A stretch of 64,000 nt of DNA from Pectobacterium fontis (lineage in GTDB: Bacteria > Pseudomonadota > Gammaproteobacteria > Enterobacterales > Enterobacteriaceae), in assembly GCF_000803215.1 (NCBI RefSeq), contig NZ_JSXC01000019.1:29471-93470 (forward strand), in the 5' to 3' direction. Below the pieces are notes generated by a model that was not told the DNA's origin, did not search any database, and saw only the letters and a list, made by a program, of their open reading frames with translations. Positions 52,106 to 64,000 of the stretch are shown one piece after another. Positions within the stretch are counted from its first letter, which is position 1, and every line of letters begins with the position of its first letter. A program made the position numbers and the translations under genes.

Positions 52106-52594
52106 TTAGATTTTGCGAAACTCGCGATTATCGAGGCTCTGCCTGACCTGCTTGTTCAACATATTCAGCAACAGCATGGAACGGGCTTCGCCGTCGGGTT
52201 CAGTGTAGATAGCCTGAAGACCAGAAAAAATACCGTCGGTAATGACGACGCTATCGCCGGGCTGCGGCGTCTGTGGGTCGGTAATTCCCTGAGTAGGGCG
52301 GAGTGATAATTCGTCGATAACCTGTTGCGGGATCGTCGCTGGCAGCGCGCCAAATCGCACAAAATTGCTTACCCCACGCGTCGCACTGATGGTGGTGGTG
52401 TGGATGCGCTCAGGGTCGAACTCGACGAACAGGTAGTTTGGGAACAGTGGCTCGCAGACTTCAGTTCGTTTACCACGAACGATTTTATCCAGCGTGATCA
52501 TGGGGCTGACGCAGGTTACGTCCTGACGTTCCAGGTGTTCTTTCGCTCGCAGCAGTTGACCGCGTTTACAATATAGTAAGTACCAGGCTTCCAT
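52106..52594 (-). CDS. rfaH: Transcription antiterminator RfaH
   Basis: NusG paralogue recruited to RNA polymerase at ops pauses, where it suppresses Rho termination and helps translation of long surface-polysaccharide operons. 162 residues, as in E. coli: [20 protein letters not shown] at the front, [20 protein letters not shown] in the NGN domain, then a KOW-type domain (about 105-162) with [20 protein letters not shown], which can switch from helices to barrel. A perfect ops site in this window (14968-14979) is a likely target. Confidence 0.98.
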   Translation of the reverse strand: MEAWYLLYCKRGQLLRAKEHLERQDVTCVSPMITLDKIVRGKRTEVCEPLFPNYLFVEFDPERIHTTTISATRGVSNFVRFGALPATIPQQVIDELSLRPTQGITDPQTPQPGDSVVITDGIFSGLQAIYTEPDGEARSMLLLNMLNKQVRQSLDNREFRKI

Positions 52595-52783
52595 AATTTC
52601 GCAGACTTATGATTCCGACGAGCAAGCATAACAAAAGCGTGCACGGATAAAAAATTTTCGGCAGATATTTTTGTTACCACACGATAGCGAGCCGATGACT
52701 GGATTCTTGCTACAAAAGGCGCTGAGGGAAGCGACAGGCTAGTGAAGAGACTTTATAATAGCCAGAACGATAGACTGCCCCTG

Positions 52784-54280
52784 ATGAATAGCATGAAATA
52801 CCGTGATTTACGCGAATTCCTCTCGCTGTTGGAAGAGAGAGGGGAGTTGAAACGCATTACTCAACCCATCGATCCCTATCTTGAAATGACGGAAATTGCC
52901 GACCGAACGCTGCGTGCAGAAGGCCCGGCTCTCCTGTTTGAAAATCCCAAAGGCTATGACATGCCGGTGCTGTGTAATTTATTTGGCACACCGAAACGTG
53001 TTGCATTGGGAATGGGGCAAGAGGATGTCAGCGCATTACGCGACGTGGGCAAACTGCTGGCGTTTCTGAAAGAGCCTGAGCCACCTAAAGGGTTTCGCGA
53101 TCTGGTGGATAAAATGCCGAAGTTCCGCCAGGTGCTGAATATGCCGACGAAACGGCTGTCTTCTGCGCCGTGTCAGGAACAGATTTGGCAGGGCGATGAT
53201 GTTGACCTGCGTCGGATTCCGGTGATGCAGTGCTGGCCGGAAGATGCTGCGCCGCTCATTACCTGGGGACTTACCGTGACGCGTGGGCCGCATAAAGAAC
53301 GGCAGAATCTGGGCATCTATCGCCAGCAGGTGCTGGGTAAAAACAAACTGATCATGCGTTGGCTCTCTCATCGCGGCGGCGCACTGGATTTTCAGGAATG
53401 GTGTCAGGAAAATCCGGGGCAGCGTTTTCCGGTGTCTGTGGCGTTAGGGGCTGACCCTGCGACGATCCTCGGTGCCGTGACGCCCGTGCCAGATACGCTG
53501 TCGGAATATGCGTTTGCGGGTTTGCTGCGTGGGCATAAGACCGAAGTGGTGAAGTGTTTGTCGAACGAGCTGGAAGTGCCCGCCAGTGCGGAAATGGTTC
53601 TGGAAGGCTATATTGAACCCGGAGAAATGGCGGCAGAAGGGCCTTACGGCGACCATACCGGCTATTACAATGAAGTCGATCACTTCCCGGTTTTTACCGT
53701 CACACATATTACTCAACGCCAGAATGCCATTTATCATTCAACTTACACGGGGCGACCGCCGGATGAACCAGCAGTGCTGGGCGTGGCATTGAATGAAGTT
53801 TTCGTGCCGATCCTGCAAAAGCAGTTTCCTGAGATTGTCGATTTTTATTTGCCGCCGGAGGGTTGCTCTTACCGTCTGGCGGTCGTTACCATGAAGAAAC
53901 AGTACGCGGGCCATGCCAAACGCGTCATGATGGGCGTCTGGTCTTTTTTACGCCAATTCATGTATACGAAGTTTGTCATTGTCTGCGATGATGACGTTAA
54001 TGCCCGTGACTGGAATGACGTGATATGGGCGATCACGACACGGATGGATCCCGCTCGGGATACCGTGTTAGTGGAAAATACACCAATAGACTATCTTGAT
54101 TTCGCTTCGCCAGTTTCTGGCCTCGGCTCCAAAATGGGTCTGGATGCCACCAATAAATGGCCTGGCGAAACGCAGCGCGAGTGGGGACGCCCCATCAAGA
54201 AAGACCCGCAGGTTTGTGCCCGCATTGACGAAATATGGGACGAACTGGCCATTTTTAGTGACAGAGAGCCTCGGCGTTAG
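52784..54280 (+). CDS. ubiD: 3-octaprenyl-4-hydroxybenzoate decarboxylase
   Basis: Removes the carboxyl group in ubiquinone synthesis using prenylated FMN made by UbiX. 498 residues, matching E. coli UbiD (497). [25 protein letters not shown], here split, and [19 protein letters not shown] carry cofactor and metal residues, and [14 protein letters not shown] the catalytic Glu. I chose the ATG at 52784; an earlier in-frame GTG at 52742 is less likely. fre follows after 52 bp. Confidence 0.97.
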   Translation: MNSMKYRDLREFLSLLEERGELKRITQPIDPYLEMTEIADRTLRAEGPALLFENPKGYDMPVLCNLFGTPKRVALGMGQEDVSALRDVGKLLAFLKEPEPPKGFRDLVDKMPKFRQVLNMPTKRLSSAPCQEQIWQGDDVDLRRIPVMQCWPEDAAPLITWGLTVTRGPHKERQNLGIYRQQVLGKNKLIMRWLSHRGGALDFQEWCQENPGQRFPVSVALGADPATILGAVTPVPDTLSEYAFAGLLRGHKTEVVKCLSNELEVPASAEMVLEGYIEPGEMAAEGPYGDHTGYYNEVDHFPVFTVTHITQRQNAIYHSTYTGRPPDEPAVLGVALNEVFVPILQKQFPEIVDFYLPPEGCSYRLAVVTMKKQYAGHAKRVMMGVWSFLRQFMYTKFVIVCDDDVNARDWNDVIWAITTRMDPARDTVLVENTPIDYLDFASPVSGLGSKMGLDATNKWPGETQREWGRPIKKDPQVCARIDEIWDELAIFSDREPRR

Positions 54281-54332
54281 CGGCGGCTGCTCTGTTCTCA
54301 GTTTTGCTTTTACGACCCTATAGAGGGAATGC

Positions 54333-55034
54333 ATGACAACATTGAGCTGTAAAGTGACGTCGGTCGAAGCCATAACCGATACGGTCTATCGCGTTCGTTT
54401 GCTACCTGAAGCGCCGTTCTCCTTTCGGGCTGGTCAGTATCTGATGGTGGTGATGGGCGATCGAGATAAACGCCCTTTTTCACTGGCATCGACCCCAATG
54501 GATAACGACTTTATTGAGTTGCACATTGGGGCGTCCGAACTGAATCTTTACGCGATGGCCGTGATGGAACGCATTCACAAGGAAAAAGCGCTGACGGTCG
54601 ATATTCCGCATGGTGAAGCCTGGCTGCGGGAAGAGAGTACGCGTCCATTGGTGCTGATTGCGGGTGGAACCGGTTTTTCGTATGTGCGTTCTATTCTTCT
54701 GACGGCGCTGGCGCAGCAGCCAGATCGTGATATCTCCGTTTATTGGGGGGGACGAGAATCTCAGCATCTGTACGATTTACCAGAGCTGGAAAGTTTTGGT
54801 GCTAAGTACGCCAACCTGCAAGTCGTGCCTGTCGTTGAACAGCCGGAAGCAGGATGGGATGGCAGAACCGGTACGGTGTTAAGTGCGGTGTTGCAGGATT
54901 ACGGTTCGCTGGCGGAACACGATATTTACATTGCCGGGCGCTTTGAAATGGCGAAAATTGCGCGTGAGCGTTTTTGTAATGAACGCGGCGCGCTGGCTGC
55001 CCACATGTTCAGCGATGCATTTTCGTTTATTTGA
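54333..55034 (+). CDS. fre: NAD(P)H-flavin reductase
   Basis: Reduces free flavins with NAD(P)H; the reduced flavin activates ribonucleotide reductase and reduces iron, and may help UbiX. 233 residues with a ferredoxin-reductase fold: RPFSLASTP binds flavin, and [15 protein letters not shown] is the nicotinamide-nucleotide motif. FSDAFSFI closes the protein. It lies after ubiD, as in E. coli. Confidence 0.97.
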   Translation: MTTLSCKVTSVEAITDTVYRVRLLPEAPFSFRAGQYLMVVMGDRDKRPFSLASTPMDNDFIELHIGASELNLYAMAVMERIHKEKALTVDIPHGEAWLREESTRPLVLIAGGTGFSYVRSILLTALAQQPDRDISVYWGGRESQHLYDLPELESFGAKYANLQVVPVVEQPEAGWDGRTGTVLSAVLQDYGSLAEHDIYIAGRFEMAKIARERFCNERGALAAHMFSDAFSFI

Positions 55035-55053
55035 TTCATGAGTATCTATTGTT

Positions 55054-55081
55054 TGCTCAGGTTTTTTATTCAGCCTGAGCA
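55054..55081 (+). terminator. Hairpin after fre
   Basis: TGCTCAGG (55054-55061) pairs with CCTGAGCA (55074-55081); the T-run lies in the loop, so it is an odd terminator. A second hairpin follows at once. Confidence 0.5.
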
Positions 55082-55093
55082 GATATAAGCACC

Positions 55094-55135
55094 ACTGCTG
55101 TCTTTATTGGCAGCAGTTTGGTTTTATTATTTTTT
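55094..55135 (+). terminator. Intrinsic terminator after fre
   Basis: ACTGCTG (55094-55100) pairs with CAGCAGT (55111-55117), followed by a T-rich tract to 55135. Confidence 0.75.
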
Positions 55136-55178
55136 GTCCATATTATTCTGTCGTTTTTTATATCAAAGGGAAATTGAA

Positions 55179-56147
55179 TTGAACGTAAAAATAATCAGTA
55201 ATGTATTATTAACGATTAGTTTATTGGGTGGGGTAGGCGCAGCATTCTCATATCCTTTAAGTGACGTCGATTTATCTGAAGCACGCAAAGAATTTCACAC
55301 GCAATTAATCAAGGATACCCTGGAGCCTGATGGAAAAGCGGATACTCCTCCAAAAGATATCTTCGATGTGATTCATTATCCTGCCGCTGTTGGTTCCCTT
55401 GTTGCCTATGTTTCCCCCGATCCTCATGATGGAAAACGTCATCCTGCTGTTGTCTGGGCACATGGCGGGTATGGTGGTATCGGCGATTTCTTCTGGGAAC
55501 CGCAGGATGAGGATAACGATCAAAGTGCGCGAGCCTTTCGGGAAGCTGGCATCGTGATGATGGTGCCAAGTTGGCGCGGTGAGAATGATAATCCCGGCAA
55601 GTTTGAAATGTTTTATGGGGAAGTCGACGACCTGCATGCAGCACGAGAGTATCTGTCTAAACTGCCTTATGTCGATCCAGAACGTATTTATGTGGCAGGC
55701 CACAGTACTGGCGGAACGATGGCTTTATTAGCTAACGAGTATCGTTCTGGTTTTCGTGCGGCTTTTTCGTTGGGCGGGATCCCCGATTTGAAGGTACGAC
55801 TTGATGCTGGTCGAACCGCTGTTGGGCCGTCATTTAATACGAACAATCCTAAAGAGTTTTATTTACGTTCGCCACGTACGTTTATTACCCATATCAAATC
55901 GCCCACTTTTTATTTTGAAGGGGAAGAGGACTATTGGGATGACGAACTGCCCGAGATGCAAGATAACGCGGTGAAGGCGAAAGTGCCGTTTTATTCATAT
56001 AGCATTCCTGATAGCGATCACTTCAATATTATCTTGCCTACCACACGTCTGATTGCCCAGAAAATCCTACTGGATTCGGGGAAGGCCGTGAATATTAACT
56101 TTAACGCGCATGATATTCGGCGTATCAGTCAGGACGTAAAACGATAA
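55179..56147 (+). CDS. Exported alpha/beta hydrolase, unassigned substrate
   Basis: Protein of 322 residues with a signal peptide-like start (hydrophobic IISNVLLTISLLGGVGAAFS) and an alpha/beta hydrolase core: the oxyanion motif WAHGGYGG, the nucleophile elbow GHSTGG near residue 174, an acidic region around FEGEEDYWDD, and the His in DSDHFN. The S9/dienelactone-type layout suggests an esterase or peptidase acting in the periplasm or outside. The start is TTG at 55179 with AAAGGG 8 nt upstream; the longer frame begins inside a terminator. It sits between fre and fadA, which are closer in E. coli, so it is accessory. Codon use is fairly AT-rich. Confidence 0.75.
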   Translation: MNVKIISNVLLTISLLGGVGAAFSYPLSDVDLSEARKEFHTQLIKDTLEPDGKADTPPKDIFDVIHYPAAVGSLVAYVSPDPHDGKRHPAVVWAHGGYGGIGDFFWEPQDEDNDQSARAFREAGIVMMVPSWRGENDNPGKFEMFYGEVDDLHAAREYLSKLPYVDPERIYVAGHSTGGTMALLANEYRSGFRAAFSLGGIPDLKVRLDAGRTAVGPSFNTNNPKEFYLRSPRTFITHIKSPTFYFEGEEDYWDDELPEMQDNAVKAKVPFYSYSIPDSDHFNIILPTTRLIAQKILLDSGKAVNINFNAHDIRRISQDVKR

Positions 56148-56157
56148 CAAACAGTAA

Positions 56158-56180
56158 GAGCGGTAGGAGGACTACCGCTC
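56158..56180. terminator. Hairpin between the hydrolase gene and fadA
   Basis: GAGCGGTAG (56158-56166) pairs with CTACCGCTC (56172-56180) around a 5-nt loop. T content after it is modest on the minus strand (TTACTGTTTG) and absent on the plus strand, so it may serve fadBA. Confidence 0.55.
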
Positions 56181-56206
56181 AGACCGTTGGTGGGATGTGA
56201 AGGGCG

Positions 56207-59571
<3,365 letters not shown>

Positions 59572-59597
59572 GTTTATCTCCGCTGTTTGTGTAAGTG

Positions 59598-59614
59598 ATC
59601 TGGTATGACCAGAT
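59598..59614. promoter_or_regulatory. FadR operator upstream of fadB
   Basis: ATCTGGTATGACCAGAT is a 17-bp palindrome that differs by one base from the FadR site I recall for E. coli fadB (ATCTGGTACGACCAGAT). It lies 27 bp upstream of the fadB start. FadR would repress fadBA until long-chain acyl-CoA binds it. Confidence 0.88.
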
Positions 59615-59635
59615 GATCAAATTGTGGTTTTAATG

Positions 59636-59669
59636 TTAATTTTTTGCAAACGATAGATTAATTTTTTGC
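59636..59669. repeat. Direct 12-bp repeats 22 bp apart in the fadB-pepQ region
   Basis: TTAATTTTTTGC occurs at 59636-59647 and 59658-59669, exactly two helical turns apart. GTTAAT/ATTAAT cores at such phasing resemble ArcA sites (TGTTA-type repeats at 11-bp multiples). ArcA control of fad genes is known in E. coli; here it is inferred. Confidence 0.45.
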
Positions 59670-59756
59670 CGAATCGATCACAAAGCACCGGACGCTGCCC
59701 TTGAGGGATGCCTGTGGTAAAATGGAGGGATCATGTCGTGACGTACAAGGATACTC

Positions 59757-61088
59757 ATGGAAAAGCTGGCTTCTTTATATCATCACCATCTGGCTACGCT
59801 GCAAGCGCGTGCTCAGGCGGTTTTAGCACGCCATCAGCTTGATGCATTACTGATTCACTCTGGTGAGCTGTTGACCGTTTTTCTGGACGATCACGACTAT
59901 CCTTTCAAGGTTAATCCGCAGTTTAAAGCCTGGGTGCCCGTCACGCAGGTGCCGAACTGCTGGCTGTGGGTTGACGGCGTTAATCCGCCAAAGCTGTGGT
60001 TCTACTCGCCGGTTGATTACTGGCACAACGTGGCGGCGGTTCCCGAGAGTTTTTGGACGGAAGAGATTGATATTGCGGTGCTACGCCATGCTGATGACAT
60101 CGGGCAGTACCTGCCATCGCAGCGCGAGCGTGTTGCCTATATCGGCTACGCCCCGCAGCGTGCGCAGAATTTGGGGATTCGCACGGACAATATTAACCCT
60201 CAGGGTGTGCTGGATTACTTGCACTATTACCGCGCTTACAAAACCGATTACGAGCTGGCCTGCATGCGCGAGGCGCAGAAGACCGCCGTTATCGGTCATC
60301 GGGCGGCGCATGAAGCGTTTCTGTCCGGTATGAGCGAATTCGATATCAATCTGGCGTATCTGACCGCCACTGGTCATCGAGATATCGATGTCCCTTACGG
60401 TAATATCATTGCATTAAATGAGCACGCGGCGGTGTTGCACTATACCCAGCTCGATCATCAGGTGCCTGCCGATGTTCGCAGCTTCCTGATTGATGCGGGA
60501 GCCGAATATAACGGGTACGCCGCCGATCTGACGCGTACCTATTCCGCGCAGAGCGATAGCGCGTTTGCCCAACTGATTAAAGATCTCAATCAGGAAATGC
60601 TCGCACTGATTGATACTGTTCAGGCGGGAGTACGCTATACCGATTACCATATTCAGATGCATCAGCGGATTGCGAAGCTGCTGAAGTCACATCAGTTGGT
60701 GCGTGATATCAGCGAAGAGGCAATGGTGGAGCAAGGGCTCACGTCACCTTTCCTGCCGCACGGTCTCGGTCATCCACTGGGGTTGCAGGTACATGATGTC
60801 GCTGGATTTATGCAAGACGATCGCGGTACGCATCTGGCAGCACCGTCGCAGCATCCTTACCTGCGTTGTACCCGCGTGCTGGAACCTGGCATGGTCATGA
60901 CGATCGAACCTGGCATCTATTTCATCGAATCTTTGCTTGCGCCATGGCGTGAAGGGGAACTTAGCCAACACGTTGACTGGCAAAAAATCGACGCGTTGAA
61001 ACCGTTTGGCGGTATTCGCATCGAAGATAATATTGTCATTCATGACGGGCGCGTGGAAAACATGACGCGCGACCTGAATCTGGCCTGA
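59757..61088 (+). CDS. pepQ: Xaa-Pro dipeptidase
   Basis: Cytosolic dimetal prolidase that cleaves dipeptides with C-terminal proline. M24 family, 443 residues. [19 protein letters not shown] has the two metal Asp, [11 protein letters not shown] the metal His, [10 protein letters not shown] and [10 protein letters not shown] the two metal Glu. The stop overlaps the yigZ start (TGATG). Divergent from fadB. Confidence 0.97.
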   Translation: MEKLASLYHHHLATLQARAQAVLARHQLDALLIHSGELLTVFLDDHDYPFKVNPQFKAWVPVTQVPNCWLWVDGVNPPKLWFYSPVDYWHNVAAVPESFWTEEIDIAVLRHADDIGQYLPSQRERVAYIGYAPQRAQNLGIRTDNINPQGVLDYLHYYRAYKTDYELACMREAQKTAVIGHRAAHEAFLSGMSEFDINLAYLTATGHRDIDVPYGNIIALNEHAAVLHYTQLDHQVPADVRSFLIDAGAEYNGYAADLTRTYSAQSDSAFAQLIKDLNQEMLALIDTVQAGVRYTDYHIQMHQRIAKLLKSHQLVRDISEEAMVEQGLTSPFLPHGLGHPLGLQVHDVAGFMQDDRGTHLAAPSQHPYLRCTRVLEPGMVMTIEPGIYFIESLLAPWREGELSQHVDWQKIDALKPFGGIRIEDNIVIHDGRVENMTRDLNLA

Positions 61089-61702
61089 TGCAAGCGTATC
61101 CCATTCCTGCTGCACCAGTGAGTTTCAGCGAGGAAATCAAGAAAAGCCGCTTTACGACGATCCTGGCGGCAACGCCGGGAATCGACGCGGCAAAAACGTT
61201 CATCCAGCAGATTAGGGAAGAACACGCCTCAGCGGGGCACCACTGCTGGGCGTTTGTTGCGGGAGCGCCTGACGATTCCCTGCAACTTGGCTTTTCTGAC
61301 GATGGCGAGCCGTCCGGCACCGCGGGTAAACCCATGCTGTCGCAACTGATGGGAAGCGGTATCGGTGAGATTACTGCCGTGGTCGTGCGCTACTATGGTG
61401 GAATACCGTTGGGCACCGGTGGGTTGGTGAAGGCCTATGGTGGTGGCGTTCAGCACGCGCTGAAGCTGCTATCGCTGCAAGAGAAAGTCTTGCAACAAGA
61501 GTATGGCTTACAATGTGACTATGCGCTGTTGCCTCAGGTAGAATCTCTGATCTTCCAGCTTGGCGGAAAAGTGTTGCATAGCGAGTATGGTGTGGAAGTC
61601 GTGTTGCGTTTCTCTATTCCCATCAGGAAAACGGAGGAGGCGGCAATGAAATTGCGTGATTTAAGCCGTGGCGTGTTGCATTTATTGCCTATTCCACAAT
61701 AA
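61088..61702 (+). CDS. yigZ: IMPACT family protein YigZ
   Basis: Protein of 204 residues in the UPF0029/IMPACT family: SRFTTILAATPGIDAAKTF, HHCWAFVAGAPDD, then FSDDGEPSGTAGKPML and VVVRYYGGIPLGTGGLVKAYG. A C-terminal ferredoxin-like domain is expected. Function is not firmly known; links to ribosome or nucleic-acid binding have been proposed. It is translationally coupled to pepQ; trkH follows after 40 bp, as in E. coli. Confidence 0.96.
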   Translation: MQAYPIPAAPVSFSEEIKKSRFTTILAATPGIDAAKTFIQQIREEHASAGHHCWAFVAGAPDDSLQLGFSDDGEPSGTAGKPMLSQLMGSGIGEITAVVVRYYGGIPLGTGGLVKAYGGGVQHALKLLSLQEKVLQQEYGLQCDYALLPQVESLIFQLGGKVLHSEYGVEVVLRFSIPIRKTEEAAMKLRDLSRGVLHLLPIPQ

Positions 61703-61742
61703 TCCCAGCGCTTTTTTATGAATCATTAAGGAATTCCCTGAG

Positions 61743-63194
61743 ATGCACTTGCGCGCCATAACCCGTATTGTCGGCCAGTTGGTTATCCTATTTTCTGGGA
61801 CGATGGTCATCCCTGGACTGGTGGCGTTAATTTACCGCGATGGTGCAGGCCGGGCATTTACGCAGACATTTATTGTCGCGCTGGCCATTGGCATCATGCT
61901 ATGGCTACCAAACCGAAAACAGAAGCATGAACTGAAATCGCGAGAAGGGTTCCTGATCGTTGTCCTCTTCTGGACGGTGCTGGGAAGCGTCGGTGCGCTG
62001 CCTTTCCTGTTCGCAGAACACCCTAATTTGGGCATAACGGATGCGTTTTTTGAATCGTTCTCAGGGTTAACGACAACGGGAGCAACCACGCTGGTCGGGC
62101 TGGATTCTCTGCCTAAAGCTATCCTGTTCTATCGACAAATGCTGCAATGGTTTGGTGGGATGGGGATCATCGTACTCGCTGTTGCCATCCTGCCGATTCT
62201 TGGCGTCGGCGGGATGCAGCTTTATCGTGCTGAAATGCCGGGGCCGCTGAAGGAAAATAAAATGCGCCCGCGTATTGCCGATACGGCGAAAACGCTGTGG
62301 CTGATTTATCTCTTACTTACCATTGCTTGCGCCGTTGCGCTCTGGCTGGCTGGCATGCCCGTGTTTGATGCGATTGGACATAGCTTCTCTACCGTTTCTG
62401 TCGGCGGATTTTCGACTCATGATGCCAGTATTGGCTACTTCAATAGTCCGACGATTAACACCATCATCGCCATATTCCTGCTGATTTCCGGCTGTAACTT
62501 TGGTTTGCACTTTGCCCTGCTGAGCGGTCGCAGCCTGAAAGTATACTGGCGTGACCCAGAATTCCGCATGTTCATTTTTGTTCAACTGTCGCTGGTGGCC
62601 GTGTGTACGATTGTCCTGTGGTTTCACCATGTTTATGACAGCGGGATGCAGACGATCAATCAGGCATTTTTCCAGGTTGTCTCCATGGCGACAACGGCAG
62701 GGTTTACGACGGATAGTATTGCAGCGTGGCCACTGTTTCTGCCGGTTTTGTTGCTGTGTTCCGCGTTTATTGGCGGGTGTGCAGGCTCAACCGGGGGCGG
62801 TCTGAAAGTGATTCGTATCCTACTGCTTTTCCTGCAAGGATCGCGTGAGCTTAAGCGTTTAGTGCACCCGAATGCGGTGTACACCATTAAGTTAGGCCAC
62901 CGGGCGTTGCCAGAACGTATCCTTGAAGCGGTATGGGGATTCTTTTCCGCCTATGCGCTGGTTTTTATTGTCAGCATGTTGGCCGTTATTGCGACAGGCG
63001 TTGATGATTTTTCCGCGTTTGCTGCGGTCGCTGCCACATTGAATAATCTGGGGCCGGGGCTTGGCGTCGTCGCTGAGAATTTTACGTCGATGAATGATAC
63101 AGCGAAATGGATTCTGATACTGACAATGCTGTTTGGTCGTTTAGAAGTCTTCACGCTTTTAGTGCTGTTTACGCCAACCTTCTGGCGGGAATAG
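61743..63194 (+). CDS. trkH: Potassium uptake protein TrkH
   Basis: Channel-like membrane subunit of the Trk potassium system, gated by TrkA. 483 residues with two leading helices and four M1-P-M2 repeats. The selectivity loops are visible as GLTTTGATTL, STVSVGGFSTHD, VSMATTAGFTTDS and ATLNNLGPGLG. It is followed by hemG after 21 bp, so yigZ-trkH-hemG may be one transcript. Confidence 0.97.
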   Translation: MHLRAITRIVGQLVILFSGTMVIPGLVALIYRDGAGRAFTQTFIVALAIGIMLWLPNRKQKHELKSREGFLIVVLFWTVLGSVGALPFLFAEHPNLGITDAFFESFSGLTTTGATTLVGLDSLPKAILFYRQMLQWFGGMGIIVLAVAILPILGVGGMQLYRAEMPGPLKENKMRPRIADTAKTLWLIYLLLTIACAVALWLAGMPVFDAIGHSFSTVSVGGFSTHDASIGYFNSPTINTIIAIFLLISGCNFGLHFALLSGRSLKVYWRDPEFRMFIFVQLSLVAVCTIVLWFHHVYDSGMQTINQAFFQVVSMATTAGFTTDSIAAWPLFLPVLLLCSAFIGGCAGSTGGGLKVIRILLLFLQGSRELKRLVHPNAVYTIKLGHRALPERILEAVWGFFSAYALVFIVSMLAVIATGVDDFSAFAAVAATLNNLGPGLGVVAENFTSMNDTAKWILILTMLFGRLEVFTLLVLFTPTFWRE

Positions 63195-63215
63195 CCTCCA
63201 TAAGGATAAAGAACA

Positions 63216-63755
63216 ATGAAAGCTTTGATCGTGTTTTCAAGCCGGGATGGGCAAACCAGAGCGATTGCCTCCTATATTGCGAATACGCTGAAAGGAACTC
63301 TGGAGTGTGATGTTGTTAACGTACTCAATGCGAATGATATCGACCTGAGCCAATACGATCGGGTTCTGATTGGGGCATCGATTCGATACGGGCGCTTTCA
63401 TCCTGCGGTAAATCAATTTATCCATAAGCATCTGGCTTCTCTCCAACAACGGTCCAGCGCATTCTTCTCCGTAAACCTAACTGCGCGCAAACCAGAAAAG
63501 CGTACGATACAAACCAATGCCTATACGCGTAAATTCCTGCTGAATTCTCCTTGGCAGCCGGATTTGTGCTGTGTGTTCGCTGGTGCTTTGCGTTATCCGC
63601 GCTATCGTTGGTTCGATCGGGTAATGATCCAACTTATTATGCGAATAACGGGCGGTGAAACGGATAGTACAAAAGAAGTTGAATACACGGACTGGCAGCA
63701 GGTTGCACGTTTCGCTCAGGATTTCGCCCATTTAACGGCGAAAAATCCGGCATAA
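63216..63755 (+). CDS. hemG: Menaquinone-dependent protoporphyrinogen IX oxidase
   Basis: Oxidises protoporphyrinogen IX to protoporphyrin IX, with electrons going to quinones. Flavodoxin-like, 179 residues: [21 protein letters not shown] is the FMN phosphate loop, [10 protein letters not shown] and [13 protein letters not shown] carry the isoalloxazine and the long inserted loop of HemG. It lies directly before the rRNA operon, as in E. coli (hemG-rrsA). Confidence 0.97.
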   Translation: MKALIVFSSRDGQTRAIASYIANTLKGTLECDVVNVLNANDIDLSQYDRVLIGASIRYGRFHPAVNQFIHKHLASLQQRSSAFFSVNLTARKPEKRTIQTNAYTRKFLLNSPWQPDLCCVFAGALRYPRYRWFDRVMIQLIMRITGGETDSTKEVEYTDWQQVARFAQDFAHLTAKNPA

Positions 63756-63818
63756 CGATGTCTTTTAATTCGCTTTGCTGAAAAAATCCCCACTCGATAA
63801 TTATTTTGCATTTAGCGC

Positions 63819-63846
63819 TTGTCAGGCGGCGAGAAGTCCCTATAAT
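63819..63846 (+). promoter_or_regulatory. rRNA operon promoter P1
   Basis: TTGTCA (63819-63824), a 16-bp spacer and TATAAT (63841-63846), followed by the GC-rich GCGCCTCCACTG that is nearly that of E. coli rrn P1 and confers stringent control. An AT-rich stretch upstream fits an UP element. Confidence 0.93.
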
Positions 63847-63925
63847 GCGCCTCCACTGACACGGCAACAGCGACACGCGGTTGCGATGACAGGAAAAAGA
63901 TTTAAAAAAAACAGTCAGTAATGAC

Positions 63926-63953
63926 TTGACTGTAAAGCGGATTAGCATAAGAT
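63926..63953 (+). promoter_or_regulatory. rRNA operon promoter P2
   Basis: TTGACT (63926-63931), a 16-bp spacer and TAAGAT (63948-63953), about 107 bp after P1, as in E. coli rrn operons. Confidence 0.85.
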
Positions 63954-63964
63954 ATGCAGCCCGC

Positions 63965-63997
63965 GCCACGAGAGATTGTGGCACTGCTCTTTAACAA
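63965..63997 (+). promoter_or_regulatory. rrn leader boxB and boxA antitermination signals
   Basis: GCCAC (63965-63969) and GTGGC (63978-63982) form the boxB hairpin; TGCTCTTTAACAA (63985-63997) is the boxA sequence bound by NusB-S10. 16S rRNA should start about 150-200 bp beyond the window. Confidence 0.92.
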
Positions 63998-64000
63998 TTT

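Overview
The window is about 64 kb of a gamma-proteobacterial chromosome. Gene order and protein sequences point to a plant-associated member of the Enterobacterales, most like Pectobacterium. This rests on the close match of nearly every housekeeping protein to its Escherichia coli counterpart, on the E. coli-like blocks (waa core locus, argECBH, ubiE-ubiJ-ubiB-tatABCD, ubiD-fre, fadBA, pepQ-yigZ-trkH-hemG-rrn), and on a core-LPS locus that carries waaE. The genus is an inference; no database search was run.

Positions 1-19.4 kb hold the lipopolysaccharide (LPS) core region. After the 3' tip of an unidentified gene and mutM comes an insert of two orphan glycosyltransferase genes with an IS3-type transposase remnant between them. 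Then, all on the minus strand, come waaA-coaD, a decayed ORF, a very AT-rich cassette (DUF1919-like protein, a GT-B-like protein, a hexapeptide acetyltransferase, a GT2 enzyme), waaE, two GT8 transferases, waaG and waaQ. A JUMPStart/ops element lies just upstream of waaQ. Beyond it lie waaL, waaC, waaF and hldD. HldD makes the heptose nucleotide, WaaC/WaaF/WaaQ add heptoses, WaaA adds Kdo, WaaG/WaaE/GT8/GT2 build the rest of the core, and WaaL attaches O-antigen. The antiterminator RfaH, which reads ops elements, is encoded in the same window (52.1-52.6 kb).

Positions 19.5-35.9 kb hold cell-envelope and housekeeping genes: yibQ-envC (division murein hydrolase control), yibN, secB-gpsA, cysE, pagP, bioP(yigM), metR/metE, a chemoreceptor gene with a textbook sigma-28 promoter, dlhH, udp with a paired CRP-site control region, and a tyrosine phosphatase. 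gpmM and grxC, which lie in this neighbourhood in E. coli, are absent here.

Positions 35.9-45.3 kb hold ppc, the divergent argE / argCBH arginine genes with tandem ARG boxes between them, and rmuC. Positions 45.4-52 kb hold the ubiquinone genes ubiE-ubiJ-ubiB, the Tat export genes tatABC, tatD and hemB; HemB is of the type lacking the zinc-binding cysteines.

Positions 52.1-63.8 kb hold rfaH, ubiD, fre, an accessory secreted alpha/beta hydrolase, fadBA with a FadR operator, pepQ, yigZ, trkH and hemG. The window ends in an rRNA operon leader, with promoters P1 and P2 and the boxB/boxA antitermination signals, just short of 16S rRNA.

I saw no CRISPR array, intact insertion sequence, tRNA gene or prophage. 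The candidates for less-described biology are the AT-rich core cassette, the orphan glycosyltransferases beside mutM, and several unusual leader structures.
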